Below are positions 42,917 through 51,474 of a stretch of DNA of 64,000 bases, one piece after another. Under the pieces are notes generated by a model. It searched no databases. It was given only the letters and a program-made list of their open reading frames with translations, and had not been told where the DNA came from. The DNA comes from Nitrospirota bacterium (lineage in GTDB: Bacteria; Nitrospirota; Thermodesulfovibrionia; Thermodesulfovibrionales; Magnetobacteriaceae). The translations under genes and the position numbers were made by a program. The stretch lies in contig JADFXG010000004.1 in assembly GCA_015233895.1 (NCBI GenBank), forward strand, positions 104,013 through 168,012. The letters are read 5' to 3'. The stretch's first letter is position 1. Each line of letters opens with the position of its first letter.

Positions 42917-44455
42917 TCACAACATATCGTGAAGTTCTTGTAATGAGGAAATCTTTTTGATATTTGGGACTGTTAGTGGATATTTTTTAGATTCCATATA
43001 TATTGAGGTTGCACCCACGGTAAGACCGGCATTAATATCAGCGTCTTTATCGCCAACCATAAAAGAGTTTTTCAAGTCAATCTTGAAATCAGTGCGTGCC
43101 TTATAAAGCATTCCTGGTGAGGGTTTTCTGCAAGCGCACTTGTCAGCGCTGCCGTGTTTGCAGTAATAGAAACCGTCAAAACCGTATTTTTCTATGAATA
43201 AGTTATTTACCTCCCGCACAAACCCTTCATCCACAATACCGCGCGCAATCCCGGATTGGTTTGTGATACCTATCAGCAGATAGCCGTTTTCCTTAAGTTT
43301 AACCAGGTCTTCACAGCCTTTAAACGGTTTAAAATCCTTAAAGTCATTCAAATAGTGGGCATCTTCGCAGATTGTTCCGTCACGGTCAAAAAACACAGCC
43401 TTTTTCGTACAGAGAATATTTTTTAATGCTTCACTTACCTGTTCAGGCGTTATGGAGGTCATGCACTTAAGGTGGCCATGTGGGCAGGTGCGTTTAAAAC
43501 ACGGTGAACAGTCAAGTGAGTTATGCAGGATTTTAGACGGAAAGCTGAATTGGCAGTCTTTGGGTATCTGTGGCGGCCCGGTAAGCTCAAAAGAGGTTGA
43601 GCCAAATATTGCAACCAACGGTGTTGCCGTAGCGTAGGCAATGTGCATGGGGCCTGAGTCATTGGTTATAACGGCGTCACACTCTGAGATAAGAGCGCAT
43701 AACTGCCTAAGAGTGGTTTTTCCGGTTAAGTCCATACACGTATTTTCTGTGACAATGTCTTTCAATGAATCAACAGGGAGTTTGTTTGCAGTGTCGGTTC
43801 CAAAGATAACCACAGAACCGTTAAGCTCAGCCACTATGTGTTTAATCACTGAGAGGTAATTGTTGGCAGGCCAGCACTTTGCTGAGCCGTAAGCAGCCTG
43901 AGGATTAATACCAATAACCGGATGCTTAAGCGGTTGAAGGGTTTCTCTTGCCGATAGTCTTTCAGCCAGTGTCAGATATATCCACGGCAGCATGTACGGA
44001 GCAACAATACCGGCCTCTATGAGCAGATTTAAATAGTACGACACGTGATGAAGTTTTAGTGTCCGCTCATTTACCGGAATTCTCTGTGTAAGAAGCAAAC
44101 CTCTTGCGTCTCTGTTATAACCAATTCTTTTTTTTATTCCGGCTAAAAACGTGATAAGCGCTGCATCGAAAGCGTTTTGAAACAGGATTGCCTCATCGAA
44201 TTTCTCAGCTCGTAACATGGATGAAAGACTAAGCTTACCGAGTAGTTTTTCATGAGCTTTACTGTAACTAATCAGTGCGTCAACATTTGGATCATTTTCA
44301 AAAAGAGGCAGTACAGTTTCCTTTGCAAGTACGCTTATACGGTCGTCTTTATGGGCATTTCGTAAAGCCCTTAGTGCAGGAAGCGTCATCACGGCATCCC
44401 CAACCCAATTAACCTCTCTTACGAGAATATTTGAAGCCACAGACAATTCAAACAA
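42917..44455 (-). CDS. Fusion of heptosyltransferase II and D,D-heptose-1,7-bisphosphate phosphatase
   Basis: 512 residues in two parts. Residues 1-335 are GT9/WaaF-like: NILVREVNWVGDAVMTLPAL, VIGINPQAAYGSAKCWPANN and TNDSGPMHIAYATATPLVAI. Residues 345-512 are a HAD phosphatase of the GmhB type: AVFFDRDGTICEDAHYLNDF near 350 (DxDxT), ITNQSGIARG, the zinc loop CKHGSADKCACRKPSPGM and MVGDKDADINAG. GmhB makes heptose-1-phosphate for ADP-heptose, and WaaF transfers that heptose to LPS, so two steps of one pathway are joined. Start overlaps the DoxX-like gene by 8 bases. Confidence 0.92.
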   Translation of the reverse strand: MFELSVASNILVREVNWVGDAVMTLPALRALRNAHKDDRISVLAKETVLPLFENDPNVDALISYSKAHEKLLGKLSLSSMLRAEKFDEAILFQNAFDAALITFLAGIKKRIGYNRDARGLLLTQRIPVNERTLKLHHVSYYLNLLIEAGIVAPYMLPWIYLTLAERLSARETLQPLKHPVIGINPQAAYGSAKCWPANNYLSVIKHIVAELNGSVVIFGTDTANKLPVDSLKDIVTENTCMDLTGKTTLRQLCALISECDAVITNDSGPMHIAYATATPLVAIFGSTSFELTGPPQIPKDCQFSFPSKILHNSLDCSPCFKRTCPHGHLKCMTSITPEQVSEALKNILCTKKAVFFDRDGTICEDAHYLNDFKDFKPFKGCEDLVKLKENGYLLIGITNQSGIARGIVDEGFVREVNNLFIEKYGFDGFYYCKHGSADKCACRKPSPGMLYKARTDFKIDLKNSFMVGDKDADINAGLTVGATSIYMESKKYPLTVPNIKKISSLQELHDML

Positions 44456-44900
44456 TGGAGGATGGGGTATCTCTGCGTAACCATGACTGATGATTTGGTA
44501 AAACCATGCATAACAGGCCCAGAAACATGTAACTTAGCATTTCGGTCACGGACGACCATTCCTGCAATATGTAGTGGCCGACTATAAGGCTCAGGAACAA
44601 AGCGAACCACCCATAGACGGTAAATTGTTTATGTTTATTGCTGAGTAAAGCCAAACCAAGGGAAATCTCGATATAGGGTATTAATGACAGATACGTGTTG
44701 ACTATAAATGGCGGCAGTTTGATCCTCAAATTACCTTGAAATAGTTTGGAGTAATATTCCAGAAATCCGCCATGACTGAAAAATTTACTTGCAGCTGCCG
44801 TAAGCAATATTACTATCATTGTCAGCCGAACAATGCGCTCAGCATCTTTAAATACTATTTTATTCATCACTTTTTCAGCATTTAAAGCAATGTCTTGCAT
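44448..44900 (-). CDS. DoxX/MauE-like membrane protein
   Basis: 150 residues with four hydrophobic segments (near 24-40, 68-85, 90-112, 116-135). The pattern RLTMIVILLTAAASKFFSHG at the start of the first segment, IPYIEISLGLALLSNKHKQF in the second and third, is typical of the DoxX/MauE superfamily (small four-helix membrane proteins linked to thiol/redox chemistry). Overlaps both neighbours (18 bases with the PNPOx-like gene, 8 with the fusion gene), so a three-gene operon on the minus strand is clear. Specific role unknown. Confidence 0.75.
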   Translation of the reverse strand: MQDIALNAEKVMNKIVFKDAERIVRLTMIVILLTAAASKFFSHGGFLEYYSKLFQGNLRIKLPPFIVNTYLSLIPYIEISLGLALLSNKHKQFTVYGWFALFLSLIVGHYILQEWSSVTEMLSYMFLGLLCMVLPNHQSWLRRDTPSSIV

Positions 44901-45268
44901 TCTTTAACGGTTACAACCAGTACTCCTCGTGCCCACGGGAAATTCTCTTTAACCTGCCGTGCGAACTCTCCTTCTATTTGTACCTCACCTGTGCCTTCTA
45001 TACAGCAACCCTGCCCAGGGCCATAGGGACCCTGTATTTTTCTTGTAGCAATCAGTATCTTTATTCCATTGTTCGTCTTAAGGTTGGATTCGGTTGTTTT
45101 ATAGAAGCCTGCCGGAATCAAAAGCAATTGAACATCATTTATATTTACTTCTTTAATATACTCACCCCAGGTGCCTACTACGTGAGGCTCACCATTGTTC
45201 CAAGTTATAATGGCAGCGAATTCCGTGTTTTCCAGTACCGTCTTACACGTTTCATTTAATTTATCCAT
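44882..45268 (-). CDS. Pyridoxamine 5'-phosphate oxidase-like flavin-binding protein
   Basis: 128 residues of a split-barrel fold: AAIITWNNGEPHVVGTWGEY near residues 18-37, then LLIPAGFYKTTESNLKTN and IEGTGEVQIEGEFARQVKEN. This matches small FMN-binding or PNPOx-like proteins of anaerobes. Cofactor and substrate not known. ATG 45268 has GGAGCACT upstream (AGGAGC-type site). First gene of the operon with the DoxX-like and WaaF-GmhB genes. Confidence 0.75.
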   Translation of the reverse strand: MDKLNETCKTVLENTEFAAIITWNNGEPHVVGTWGEYIKEVNINDVQLLLIPAGFYKTTESNLKTNNGIKILIATRKIQGPYGPGQGCCIEGTGEVQIEGEFARQVKENFPWARGVLVVTVKECKTLL

Positions 45269-45407
45269 TCTGAGTGCTCCTTAAATGTCTGTTAACTATT
45301 TAGAGGTCTGTTATAATATCACACAACTAAAAATAAATCAAATAATTCTAATGTTTAAGAGCGGCTGACTCTTTTGAAGTCTGATAAAATGTAGGGTGAG
45401 AGCTTTT

Positions 45408-45481
45408 ATACCGAGTAGCAGTCAATCGTCTAACTTTGTTGGCATTGTCAACTGCGTTTACTTTTGAATGCTACCCGGTAT
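45408..45481. repeat. Inverted repeat ATACCgaGTAGCA, 48-base loop
   Basis: Arm 1 ATACCGAGTAGCA (45408-45420) and arm 2 TGCTACCCGGTAT (45469-45481) pair at 12 of 13 positions. The arm resembles the end of the element at 10560 (ATACCGAGTTGCT). It lies just after the second Hsp20 gene and could also act as a transcription end. Confidence 0.7.
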
Positions 45482-45495
45482 CACTTTCTTAAGTA

Positions 45496-45897
45496 TCAGG
45501 CTGCGGTTTTGATCTCTATTTTCCTTGTCTTTACTTCATCCACCTTTGGAAGCACGAGGTTTAGCACTCCGTTTTGAAGCTTTGCCTCTATCTTGTCTTT
45601 CTGTATCTGGTCAGATAGAGTGAAGCTCCTTTCATAGTCGCCCACTTTATACTCGGCGTATGAGAGTTTATAGCCCTCTGGTGCCATTTCCCCAACTGTC
45701 CCGTATATGGTCAGCACATTGTCAAGAAGTGTTACCTCAACCGTGCTCTCATCCACTCCAGGCATATCCGCTGTAAGCACTATATCCCCATCCTTTTCCA
45801 CAATATCCACAGCCGGTGTATAAACTTTAGCTGCCCTTGTCCTTTCAGGTTTCTCTGTTGCTTCTGATTCTTTCATTACTTGTGTTATATCTGACAT
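45496..45897 (-). CDS. Small heat-shock protein Hsp20, copy 2
   Basis: 133 residues with an alpha-crystallin domain: VYTPAVDIVEKDGDIVLTAD, MPGVDESTVEVTLLDNVLTI and the C-terminal NGVLNLVLPKVDEVKTRKIE (GVLxLxLPK signature). A short C-terminal tail IEIKTAA contains an I-x-I-like motif. ATP-independent holdase that binds unfolding proteins. It begins 27 bases after the end of the other Hsp20 gene, one operon. Confidence 0.95.
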   Translation of the reverse strand: MSDITQVMKESEATEKPERTRAAKVYTPAVDIVEKDGDIVLTADMPGVDESTVEVTLLDNVLTIYGTVGEMAPEGYKLSYAEYKVGDYERSFTLSDQIQKDKIEAKLQNGVLNLVLPKVDEVKTRKIEIKTAA

Positions 45898-45924
45898 AGT
45901 TGTAAACCTCCTTTCCTTATAAAA

Positions 45925-46434
45925 TTATTGGCTTTTGATTTCGATTTTTCTTGGTTTTTCAGCCTCTGCCATAGGTAGTGTCACACTAAGAGTGCCCTTT
46001 GAAAAATTGGCATCAACCTTATTAGCATCAATGTCAAAAGGCAGCGACAGAGTTCTTACAAAATTACCCGTCCAGCGTTCGGCTCTGTGATACGACTGTT
46101 GTTCCTCAAGTGTCTCAGCTTTGCGTGAGCCTTTTAGCGTCAAAGTCTTGCCTGTCACAGATATTTCCATGTCCTCAGGTGTGACGCCTGGTATTTGGCA
46201 TGTCAGATATGCCCCATCCTCTTTTGTCCACACGTTTACTGCCGGAATTTGCCCAGAATACGGCTTGTCAACGTTTGTAAAAGCCTTGTTAATTTCCTTT
46301 TGTGCCTCACTCATCCTCTCTGCTATCTGATTTTGTATTTTACTCATACTGTCCTCTAAGTTGCCAAAGCCTCCCCATGGATCTAACCCAAATCCAAATA
46401 AATCTCTTCCTGTTAAACGTCGTCCAAACATCAT
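45925..46434 (-). CDS. Small heat-shock protein Hsp20, copy 1
   Basis: 169 residues; N-terminal arm MMFGRRLTGRDLFGFGLDPW rich in Phe and Gly, then the alpha-crystallin domain (IPAVNVWTKEDGAYLTCQIP, TPEDMEISVTGKTLTLKGSR, FSKGTLSVTLPMAEAEKPRK) and IEIKSQ. ATG 46434 has AGGAGG upstream. The long upstream region with TGGCCT palindromes is a candidate control region. Confidence 0.95.
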   Translation of the reverse strand: MMFGRRLTGRDLFGFGLDPWGGFGNLEDSMSKIQNQIAERMSEAQKEINKAFTNVDKPYSGQIPAVNVWTKEDGAYLTCQIPGVTPEDMEISVTGKTLTLKGSRKAETLEEQQSYHRAERWTGNFVRTLSLPFDIDANKVDANFSKGTLSVTLPMAEAEKPRKIEIKSQ

Positions 46435-46755
46435 TTTCTACCTCCTTGTCAGTTTTCAGGCTGTTAGTAAAAACAGCAATCTTACTTATGTAATATCAAT
46501 TTTCATGCCAATTATTTAACCGATTGATAAATAAGGATATTTTCTTGCAGGGTTCTCGTTTACAAAGAATAAAAACCTAAAGAATAGGCCAAAATGGCCT
46601 GATTAGAAAGTCGCACTCTTGATAAGTGTATGAAATTAAATGATTTTTAGATAAATTTTAGTAATGGGTCAATATGGCCTATAGGCCGTTATGGCCTCCT
46701 GATATAGCTGACAAAAACCCGTGGTTAGAGAGGCTGTTAACTTGAAAATTCTGCC
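46435..46755. promoter_or_regulatory. 321-bp Hsp20 upstream region with TGGCCT palindromes
   Basis: It holds AGGCCAAAATGGCCT at 46586-46600 (6-bp arms), GGCCTATAGGCC at 46676-46687 (perfect 12-bp palindrome) and a third ATGGCCT at 46691-46697. ATGGCCT thus occurs three times. There is no CIRCE element (TTAGCACTC-type) in view. Operator function is inference. Confidence 0.55.
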
Positions 46756-48201
46756 TCACCCCTCTATCCCAAAGTTCCTCTTTAATTTCTGTGAGATATC
46801 ATAACTTTTTAACGTTTTATTGATTTCTGTCACCTCGTTCAGGCACTTTGCTGACTCCCTCGTTTTGCCTGTTGCCTTGTATAACATCGCAAGGTTAAAA
46901 AGAGAACGTGCATAACCCAAAATATCCTTAATCTCCTTCTTGATTTTTAAACTCTCAAGCAGATATTCAAGCGTGGAATTATGATCGCCTTTGACATTAT
47001 GTATCTGGCTGATGTTATTTAAAGTAATCCCCTCCTGTTTTTTATCGCCAATTTCTCTCGTTATCTTTAAACTCTCAAGCAGATACTTAAGGGCTGACTC
47101 ATAATCGCTTTTTACTCTATAAATTTCACCAATATTACTTAAAGTAATCCCTTCCCCCTTTTTATCGCCAATCTCTCTCCTGACTTTTAAACTCTCAAAC
47201 AGATACTTAAGGGCGGTGTCATAATCGCCTTTGGCATAATATATAAGACCGTTACTATTTAAAGCAGTCCCCTCCCCCTTTTTATCAACATTTTTCAGGA
47301 TTTCTAAACCATACTTATAATATGTAAGAGCGGAGTCATAATCGCCTCTAATATGATATATCTGACCGATATTATCTAAAGCAACCCCTATTCCCTGTTC
47401 ATTGCCAATCTCCTTGCTGATTTCTAAACTCTCACGCAGATACTTATAGGCGGTTTCATAATCACCTATTGCATGATATATCTGTCCAATGTTATTTAAA
47501 GCAGCCCCTTCTCCCTGTTTATCGCCAATCTCCTGAACTATTTTTAAACTTTTACTATAATTCTTAAGAGCCGTGTCGTATTTATATACTTTTCTATAAT
47601 TTTCACCAAGGTCATAAAAAACTTTACCACGTTCTCTTTCGGTAAGTTTATAAGTGTTTAGCGTATTTTCTAAAAACAATATTCTGTTATTAACTTCCTG
47701 CTCGTTAAAATATTCTTCCGGAGACGATAGTTCCATAAAGGGTTGTTTATCAACATCAAGGAATTTAAAAGTTATGGATACATAAGAAAAAAAGTCTTTG
47801 GCAGTTTTTATCACAAGATCAACAAAATAGGTGGGAAGGAAAAAAACCAACACTTTATTTAATTTTAAATAAAGCTCTCTGCTTAAGTTCATGTTGGTAA
47901 GTAAAGCGGTAGCATCGTCAGCGCTTTCCATTTTCACTTTGTGAATATTCAGAATCAACAAGATTTCCACAGAAGGGTTGATGTCAATATGCTTTCTTAT
48001 TTCAGTTAAATATCCGGTACTGACATCAGTATCTTGCAAATTAACTGTCGTAATTTTTCTACCTGAGAGAGCGGCTGTAAGCTCTGCGACTATAGCTTCT
48101 TGTCTGGCGGGTTCGTTAACTTCAACAATTACAAAAGATACATCAATGTTTTGAAGATATATAAGAAGTTCTTTGTATGTATTTTCGTGGTTATCCGGCA
48201 C
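46756..48201 (-). CDS. TPR-repeat protein with N-terminal alpha/beta domain
   Basis: 481 residues, GTG start three bases after the NTPase stop. Residues 1-165 are an unrecognised alpha/beta domain (VSFVIVEVNEPARQEAIVAE; KITTVNLQDTDVSTGYLTEI; LLILNIHKVKMES), resembling a Rossmann-like or degenerate NTPase fold. Residues 185-470 hold seven 40-residue TPRs of the kinesin-light-chain type with the recurring phrase GDKKGEG.TLNNIGQIY. Strong similarity among the repeats suggests recent expansion. Likely a protein-binding partner of the NTPase. Confidence 0.8.
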   Translation of the reverse strand: MPDNHENTYKELLIYLQNIDVSFVIVEVNEPARQEAIVAELTAALSGRKITTVNLQDTDVSTGYLTEIRKHIDINPSVEILLILNIHKVKMESADDATALLTNMNLSRELYLKLNKVLVFFLPTYFVDLVIKTAKDFFSYVSITFKFLDVDKQPFMELSSPEEYFNEQEVNNRILFLENTLNTYKLTERERGKVFYDLGENYRKVYKYDTALKNYSKSLKIVQEIGDKQGEGAALNNIGQIYHAIGDYETAYKYLRESLEISKEIGNEQGIGVALDNIGQIYHIRGDYDSALTYYKYGLEILKNVDKKGEGTALNSNGLIYYAKGDYDTALKYLFESLKVRREIGDKKGEGITLSNIGEIYRVKSDYESALKYLLESLKITREIGDKKQEGITLNNISQIHNVKGDHNSTLEYLLESLKIKKEIKDILGYARSLFNLAMLYKATGKTRESAKCLNEVTEINKTLKSYDISQKLKRNFGIEG

Positions 48202-48204
48202 AAA

Positions 48205-49482
48205 CTATGCGATAAGCCTCTTGTCACGCAGCATATCAACAATGGCTGGGTGCAGATCACACCACCTTTCACCATTATATTCAATAACTGCAGCTGCATT
48301 AAGTAGTTCCAGCAAGAACCTGTTTCTAAGAGGTTTTTTATCTGAGCTTTTATTGATTTCAATTAAGGAGGGGATGTGCTCCTCAGCGATGCTCCTTTCC
48401 AAAGTGCTCTTTAGCTCATTGTATGCCGATTTTGCTGAAGCCATATCTATTGCCTTTAGGTTTTTACCCATTGCAGCGAGTGCTGCTCTGATTATCATCT
48501 CAAATAAGTGTCGTAAAGACCCGCCGGATTTTTCTATAAGAAACTCCATGACATTAGTGTTAAAAAGGAAGGAATCTACTCGTCTTTCAATCAGTTGTTT
48601 GAAAACTATTACGCCGGTCTCATTTGGTTTACCGTTTTTATTTTTTACCTTTATCATGCTTAATATCTCTGAATAACTGAAGGCGTCTCTGATTGCGTCA
48701 ATTTTTTCGGAGTAATACAAAAATATGGGGAAAGTGTAAATAATATGTATGTCCAAAGCTGTAAGTATCTCCTTGTGATTTAAAAAAAGATCTTCAGCAA
48801 TGCCAATACTGAGTTTATCGAGGTCTTCAATTATTATAAGCGGTTCCTTGTTATCTTTTCTAAGTTTCTGTTTTAATATTCTTATGAGATCGTTGGCGCT
48901 GTTAATCATTTCACTAAGACGGGGCTCAATGTGTTTTCTCACGGTTTCTTTGGATTCTTTACCGGTTTTTAAAATGCCGCCAACACTTAACTTTATGTAT
49001 TTAAGGAAACCAATATTAGCTTGACCTCCGGCTTGTGCTTCAGCTTTTTCAAAGTCTATAATTTCCTTAATTTTTGTGTCTTTCCAGTATGAAATAAGAT
49101 TGTCAAGAATGGGCTGGTTGTCTTTTAACTCTTCAGGCACTGTATCCACAAGTTTAGAAAGGATAATAAAAAGCACATTCATGTGATTAAGGTCATTTAT
49201 GTCTGTTTCATCTTTTATGGAAAAACGGATTATCTCAAACTGCCCCTCCAATTCCTTTGACACCCGCCAAAGCTCTGTGGATTTGCCGCAACCGCGATGC
49301 CCCATAAATAAAATCTTCTGTGGGTCGTCATAATTTGCACGAAGGTAATTACTCAGTTTTTGGGCTGAATTCTGCCCGCGTGCTTCGTCTGTATCAGTAT
49401 AAAAGAGTTTGAAGGTTTCACCCTCAAGAGGATATGGTTTTGCTACTCTTAATAATGCACTCAGATTATCCGCTTTTTCCAT
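48205..49482 (-). CDS. P-loop NTPase (STAND/AAA-like)
   Basis: 425 residues; ATG with AGGAG. Walker A is FMGHRGCGKSTELWR near residues 58-72; Walker B is PLIIIEDLDKLSIG near 215-228; a sensor-like LDIHIIYTFPIFLYYS follows, then a helical C-terminus (GGSLRHLFEMIIRAALAAMG) as in Orc/STAND ATPases. It pairs with the TPR protein as a split version of a STAND protein (NTPase plus repeat sensor). No nuclease or other effector is visible. Confidence 0.8.
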   Translation of the reverse strand: MEKADNLSALLRVAKPYPLEGETFKLFYTDTDEARGQNSAQKLSNYLRANYDDPQKILFMGHRGCGKSTELWRVSKELEGQFEIIRFSIKDETDINDLNHMNVLFIILSKLVDTVPEELKDNQPILDNLISYWKDTKIKEIIDFEKAEAQAGGQANIGFLKYIKLSVGGILKTGKESKETVRKHIEPRLSEMINSANDLIRILKQKLRKDNKEPLIIIEDLDKLSIGIAEDLFLNHKEILTALDIHIIYTFPIFLYYSEKIDAIRDAFSYSEILSMIKVKNKNGKPNETGVIVFKQLIERRVDSFLFNTNVMEFLIEKSGGSLRHLFEMIIRAALAAMGKNLKAIDMASAKSAYNELKSTLERSIAEEHIPSLIEINKSSDKKPLRNRFLLELLNAAAVIEYNGERWCDLHPAIVDMLRDKRLIA

Positions 49483-49623
49483 GTTCTTCTCCTACATCCT
49501 CATGTGTAACGCTTAAATATAACACGTAATCTCTCTTTTTTTCAAACAGTCCGGCATTTGATGATATAACTCAATGGCTTGGAATTAGAAATTAAAAGCG
49601 AGGCAGTAAAATCTATTGAGGCA

Positions 49624-50463
49624 TTAGGTAACCGCCTTTTTGTGCAACTCCTGCCACAGGATTTCAAATTCACTCCGGTGATTTAGTAATACGGATACTA
49701 CGGATGGATCGAAATGAGTGTTCTGATCTTTCGCAAGGACTAACAATGCCATCTCTATGGACATGGGCTCAACACTTAGAACTTTTTCACCTACGTATTT
49801 TGGATAATCACGGCGTGAGGTCAGTGCATCGAACACATCGCCTACGGCGAGGATCCTGGAAAAAAACGGAATTTCATCTCCTTTCAGGCCATAAGGGTAA
49901 CCGGTCCCATCCATCTTCTCGTGGTGACATGCAGCCATTCTAGGTATCTCGCACAAATTACGAGGCAGATGGATGCCGGATAATATCCGCCATGTCCAGA
50001 CAGAGTGCTCCTTCATTATCTGGCGTTCATCAGGTGAAAAATGCCCATTTTTAGTCAGCACTGAGTCAGGAATACCGATTTTCCCTATATCGTGGAGTAA
50101 TCCTGCATATTTGAGCACTTCCATATCCTCGGCGCTTATGCCAATTTTGTCGCCGATAAACAGAACATATTCTGTGACACGCGCAGAGTGGCCGGCCGTG
50201 AATTGGTGCTTCGCCTCAATGGTGGTGACCAGGGTGCGGATAAAGCTTTCGAAAGCTTGCTCCAGTTCAAATATCAGGCCGCTTTGCTGCTTGTCGCTTA
50301 AGCGAATCACCCGCATGGACTGTTTGAGCAATCTCTGATACTGGTTAGCCAGGTACATGAACTCGGCATACAATGGCGAGTCTTTACAACGCTCATCACT
50401 GGCTATTTTCTCTGCCCGAATGAGCGTCTGCTCCTCTCTGCTGAACATCAAGTTTTTATTCAT
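49624..50463 (-). CDS. HD-GYP domain protein (c-di-GMP phosphodiesterase-like)
   Basis: 279 residues. The C-terminal HD-GYP domain has HSARVTEYV near residue 92, AGLLHDIGKIGIPDSVLTKN near 126-145 (HD pair), H in IMKEHSVWTWRIL, HH in AACHHEKMDGTGYPYGLKGD near 190-209 (GYP) and ILAVGDVFDALTSRRDYPKY. All metal ligands are present. N-terminal 75 residues are helical with no receiver. It is the last gene after siaC, in the place of siaD in Pseudomonas. Expected to break c-di-GMP. Confidence 0.92.
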   Translation of the reverse strand: MNKNLMFSREEQTLIRAEKIASDERCKDSPLYAEFMYLANQYQRLLKQSMRVIRLSDKQQSGLIFELEQAFESFIRTLVTTIEAKHQFTAGHSARVTEYVLFIGDKIGISAEDMEVLKYAGLLHDIGKIGIPDSVLTKNGHFSPDERQIMKEHSVWTWRILSGIHLPRNLCEIPRMAACHHEKMDGTGYPYGLKGDEIPFFSRILAVGDVFDALTSRRDYPKYVGEKVLSVEPMSIEMALLVLAKDQNTHFDPSVVSVLLNHRSEFEILWQELHKKAVT

Positions 50464-50504
50464 TTTTATAGTCCTTAAAAATCACTGTGTATCAAACTAA
50501 AGGT

Positions 50505-50888
50505 TTAGTCTTTCTCCACGAGATTGAATTTTAGCGTTGTCAGGTCCTCCTTAAACTCCTCTCCATATTCAAGGGAACTTTCATTCTTTTTATCATAAAT
50601 CCAGTTGACGGCGATATTTTTGCCTCCTTCGGCATTCTCTTCAAGCCTGTCAAACAGGTTCATAAGTATCTTTGAAGAACTGCTGTTGAAGTATATAAGC
50701 TCGATATTTACGGTAAAGCTTTCCTCATTTAGCCCTTCGAGATGTTTGTAGAGCCACTTAAAGAAAGGATCGTAAAATTCTGATGTGTTTTCAGGATATG
50801 ATTCGCCTTTGATCTCAAGAATTTTTTTATCTTTATCGAAAAAAATCCTCGGAGTACTCTTTGTAGCATCTATTGCAAGTTCTTGCAT
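50505..50888 (-). CDS. siaC: SiaC-family regulatory phosphoprotein
   Basis: 127 residues (DUF1987). STPRIFFDKDKKILEIKGES, YPENTSEFYDPFFKWLYKHL and the phosphoacceptor region IYFNSSSSKILMNLF near residues 63-77 match SiaC. In Pseudomonas, SiaC is phosphorylated by SiaB and dephosphorylated by SiaA, and unphosphorylated SiaC activates the diguanylate cyclase SiaD. It starts two bases after siaB. Confidence 0.9.
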   Translation of the reverse strand: MQELAIDATKSTPRIFFDKDKKILEIKGESYPENTSEFYDPFFKWLYKHLEGLNEESFTVNIELIYFNSSSSKILMNLFDRLEENAEGGKNIAVNWIYDKKNESSLEYGEEFKEDLTTLKFNLVEKD

Positions 50889-50890
50889 AT

Positions 50891-51445
50891 TTACCCCCTG
50901 TTTATCAGAGTTATTAATGAGAAGAAAGATTCCCTGTCATTTAATTCGGAAAACTCGAACTCCAGCGGTTTGTCGGCTTTTCTGGCCATTTCTATAAACC
51001 CTAGTCCGGCGCCCTTAGCGTCAAGAGGGCTATCTTTTTTTCTCATTTCCTTATAATAGGCCTTAAGCTCTTCTTTATCCATTGAGCTGATTTTTTCAAG
51101 TTTTTCCCTTATCCTGCTGACTTCGGCCGTGGCTACCGTGTTGCCGCTGGCCACGAAATAATAATTTCCGTCATAACCTACTGCCAATACGCCCACATGC
51201 AAACCTGCCGGATCATGGGTAACAATCGTTTTGTCTGAAGTGGAATAATGTATAACATTTTGCATCTGTTCGATAAACATGGAAAAGACCTTTAGAATCG
51301 TTTGCGATTCCACATCTTCCGTTTTTAATTCTTGTTTCAGGGTGTCACCGAGTTGAACCAGCAAATCGTGTGATATTCGCCCGTTGAAATACAAAAAAAC
51401 ACCCTTCCCATCAAGGTACTTTTTCAAAGGTAGTAGTTTAATCAT
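50891..51445 (-). CDS. siaB: SiaB-family protein kinase
   Basis: 184 residues (DUF6272). VFLYFNGRISHDLLVQLGDT near the start, EQMQNVIHYS near 68, LAVGYDGNYYFVASGNTV and the C-terminal DAKGAGLGFIEMARKADKPL (GxGLG ATP lid) fit SiaB, a GHKL-fold kinase that phosphorylates SiaC. Between siaA and siaC on the minus strand, same order as in Pseudomonas. Confidence 0.9.
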   Translation of the reverse strand: MIKLLPLKKYLDGKGVFLYFNGRISHDLLVQLGDTLKQELKTEDVESQTILKVFSMFIEQMQNVIHYSTSDKTIVTHDPAGLHVGVLAVGYDGNYYFVASGNTVATAEVSRIREKLEKISSMDKEELKAYYKEMRKKDSPLDAKGAGLGFIEMARKADKPLEFEFSELNDRESFFSLITLINRG

Positions 51446-51474
51446 GTTTCACTCTCCCATTATCGCCGTATCTA

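Noticed and set aside
49483..49623. Short coding-like stretch (EIKSEAVKSIEALGN) before the HD-GYP stop
   Set aside because: It is too short, has no start or ribosome site, and matches nothing I can name.
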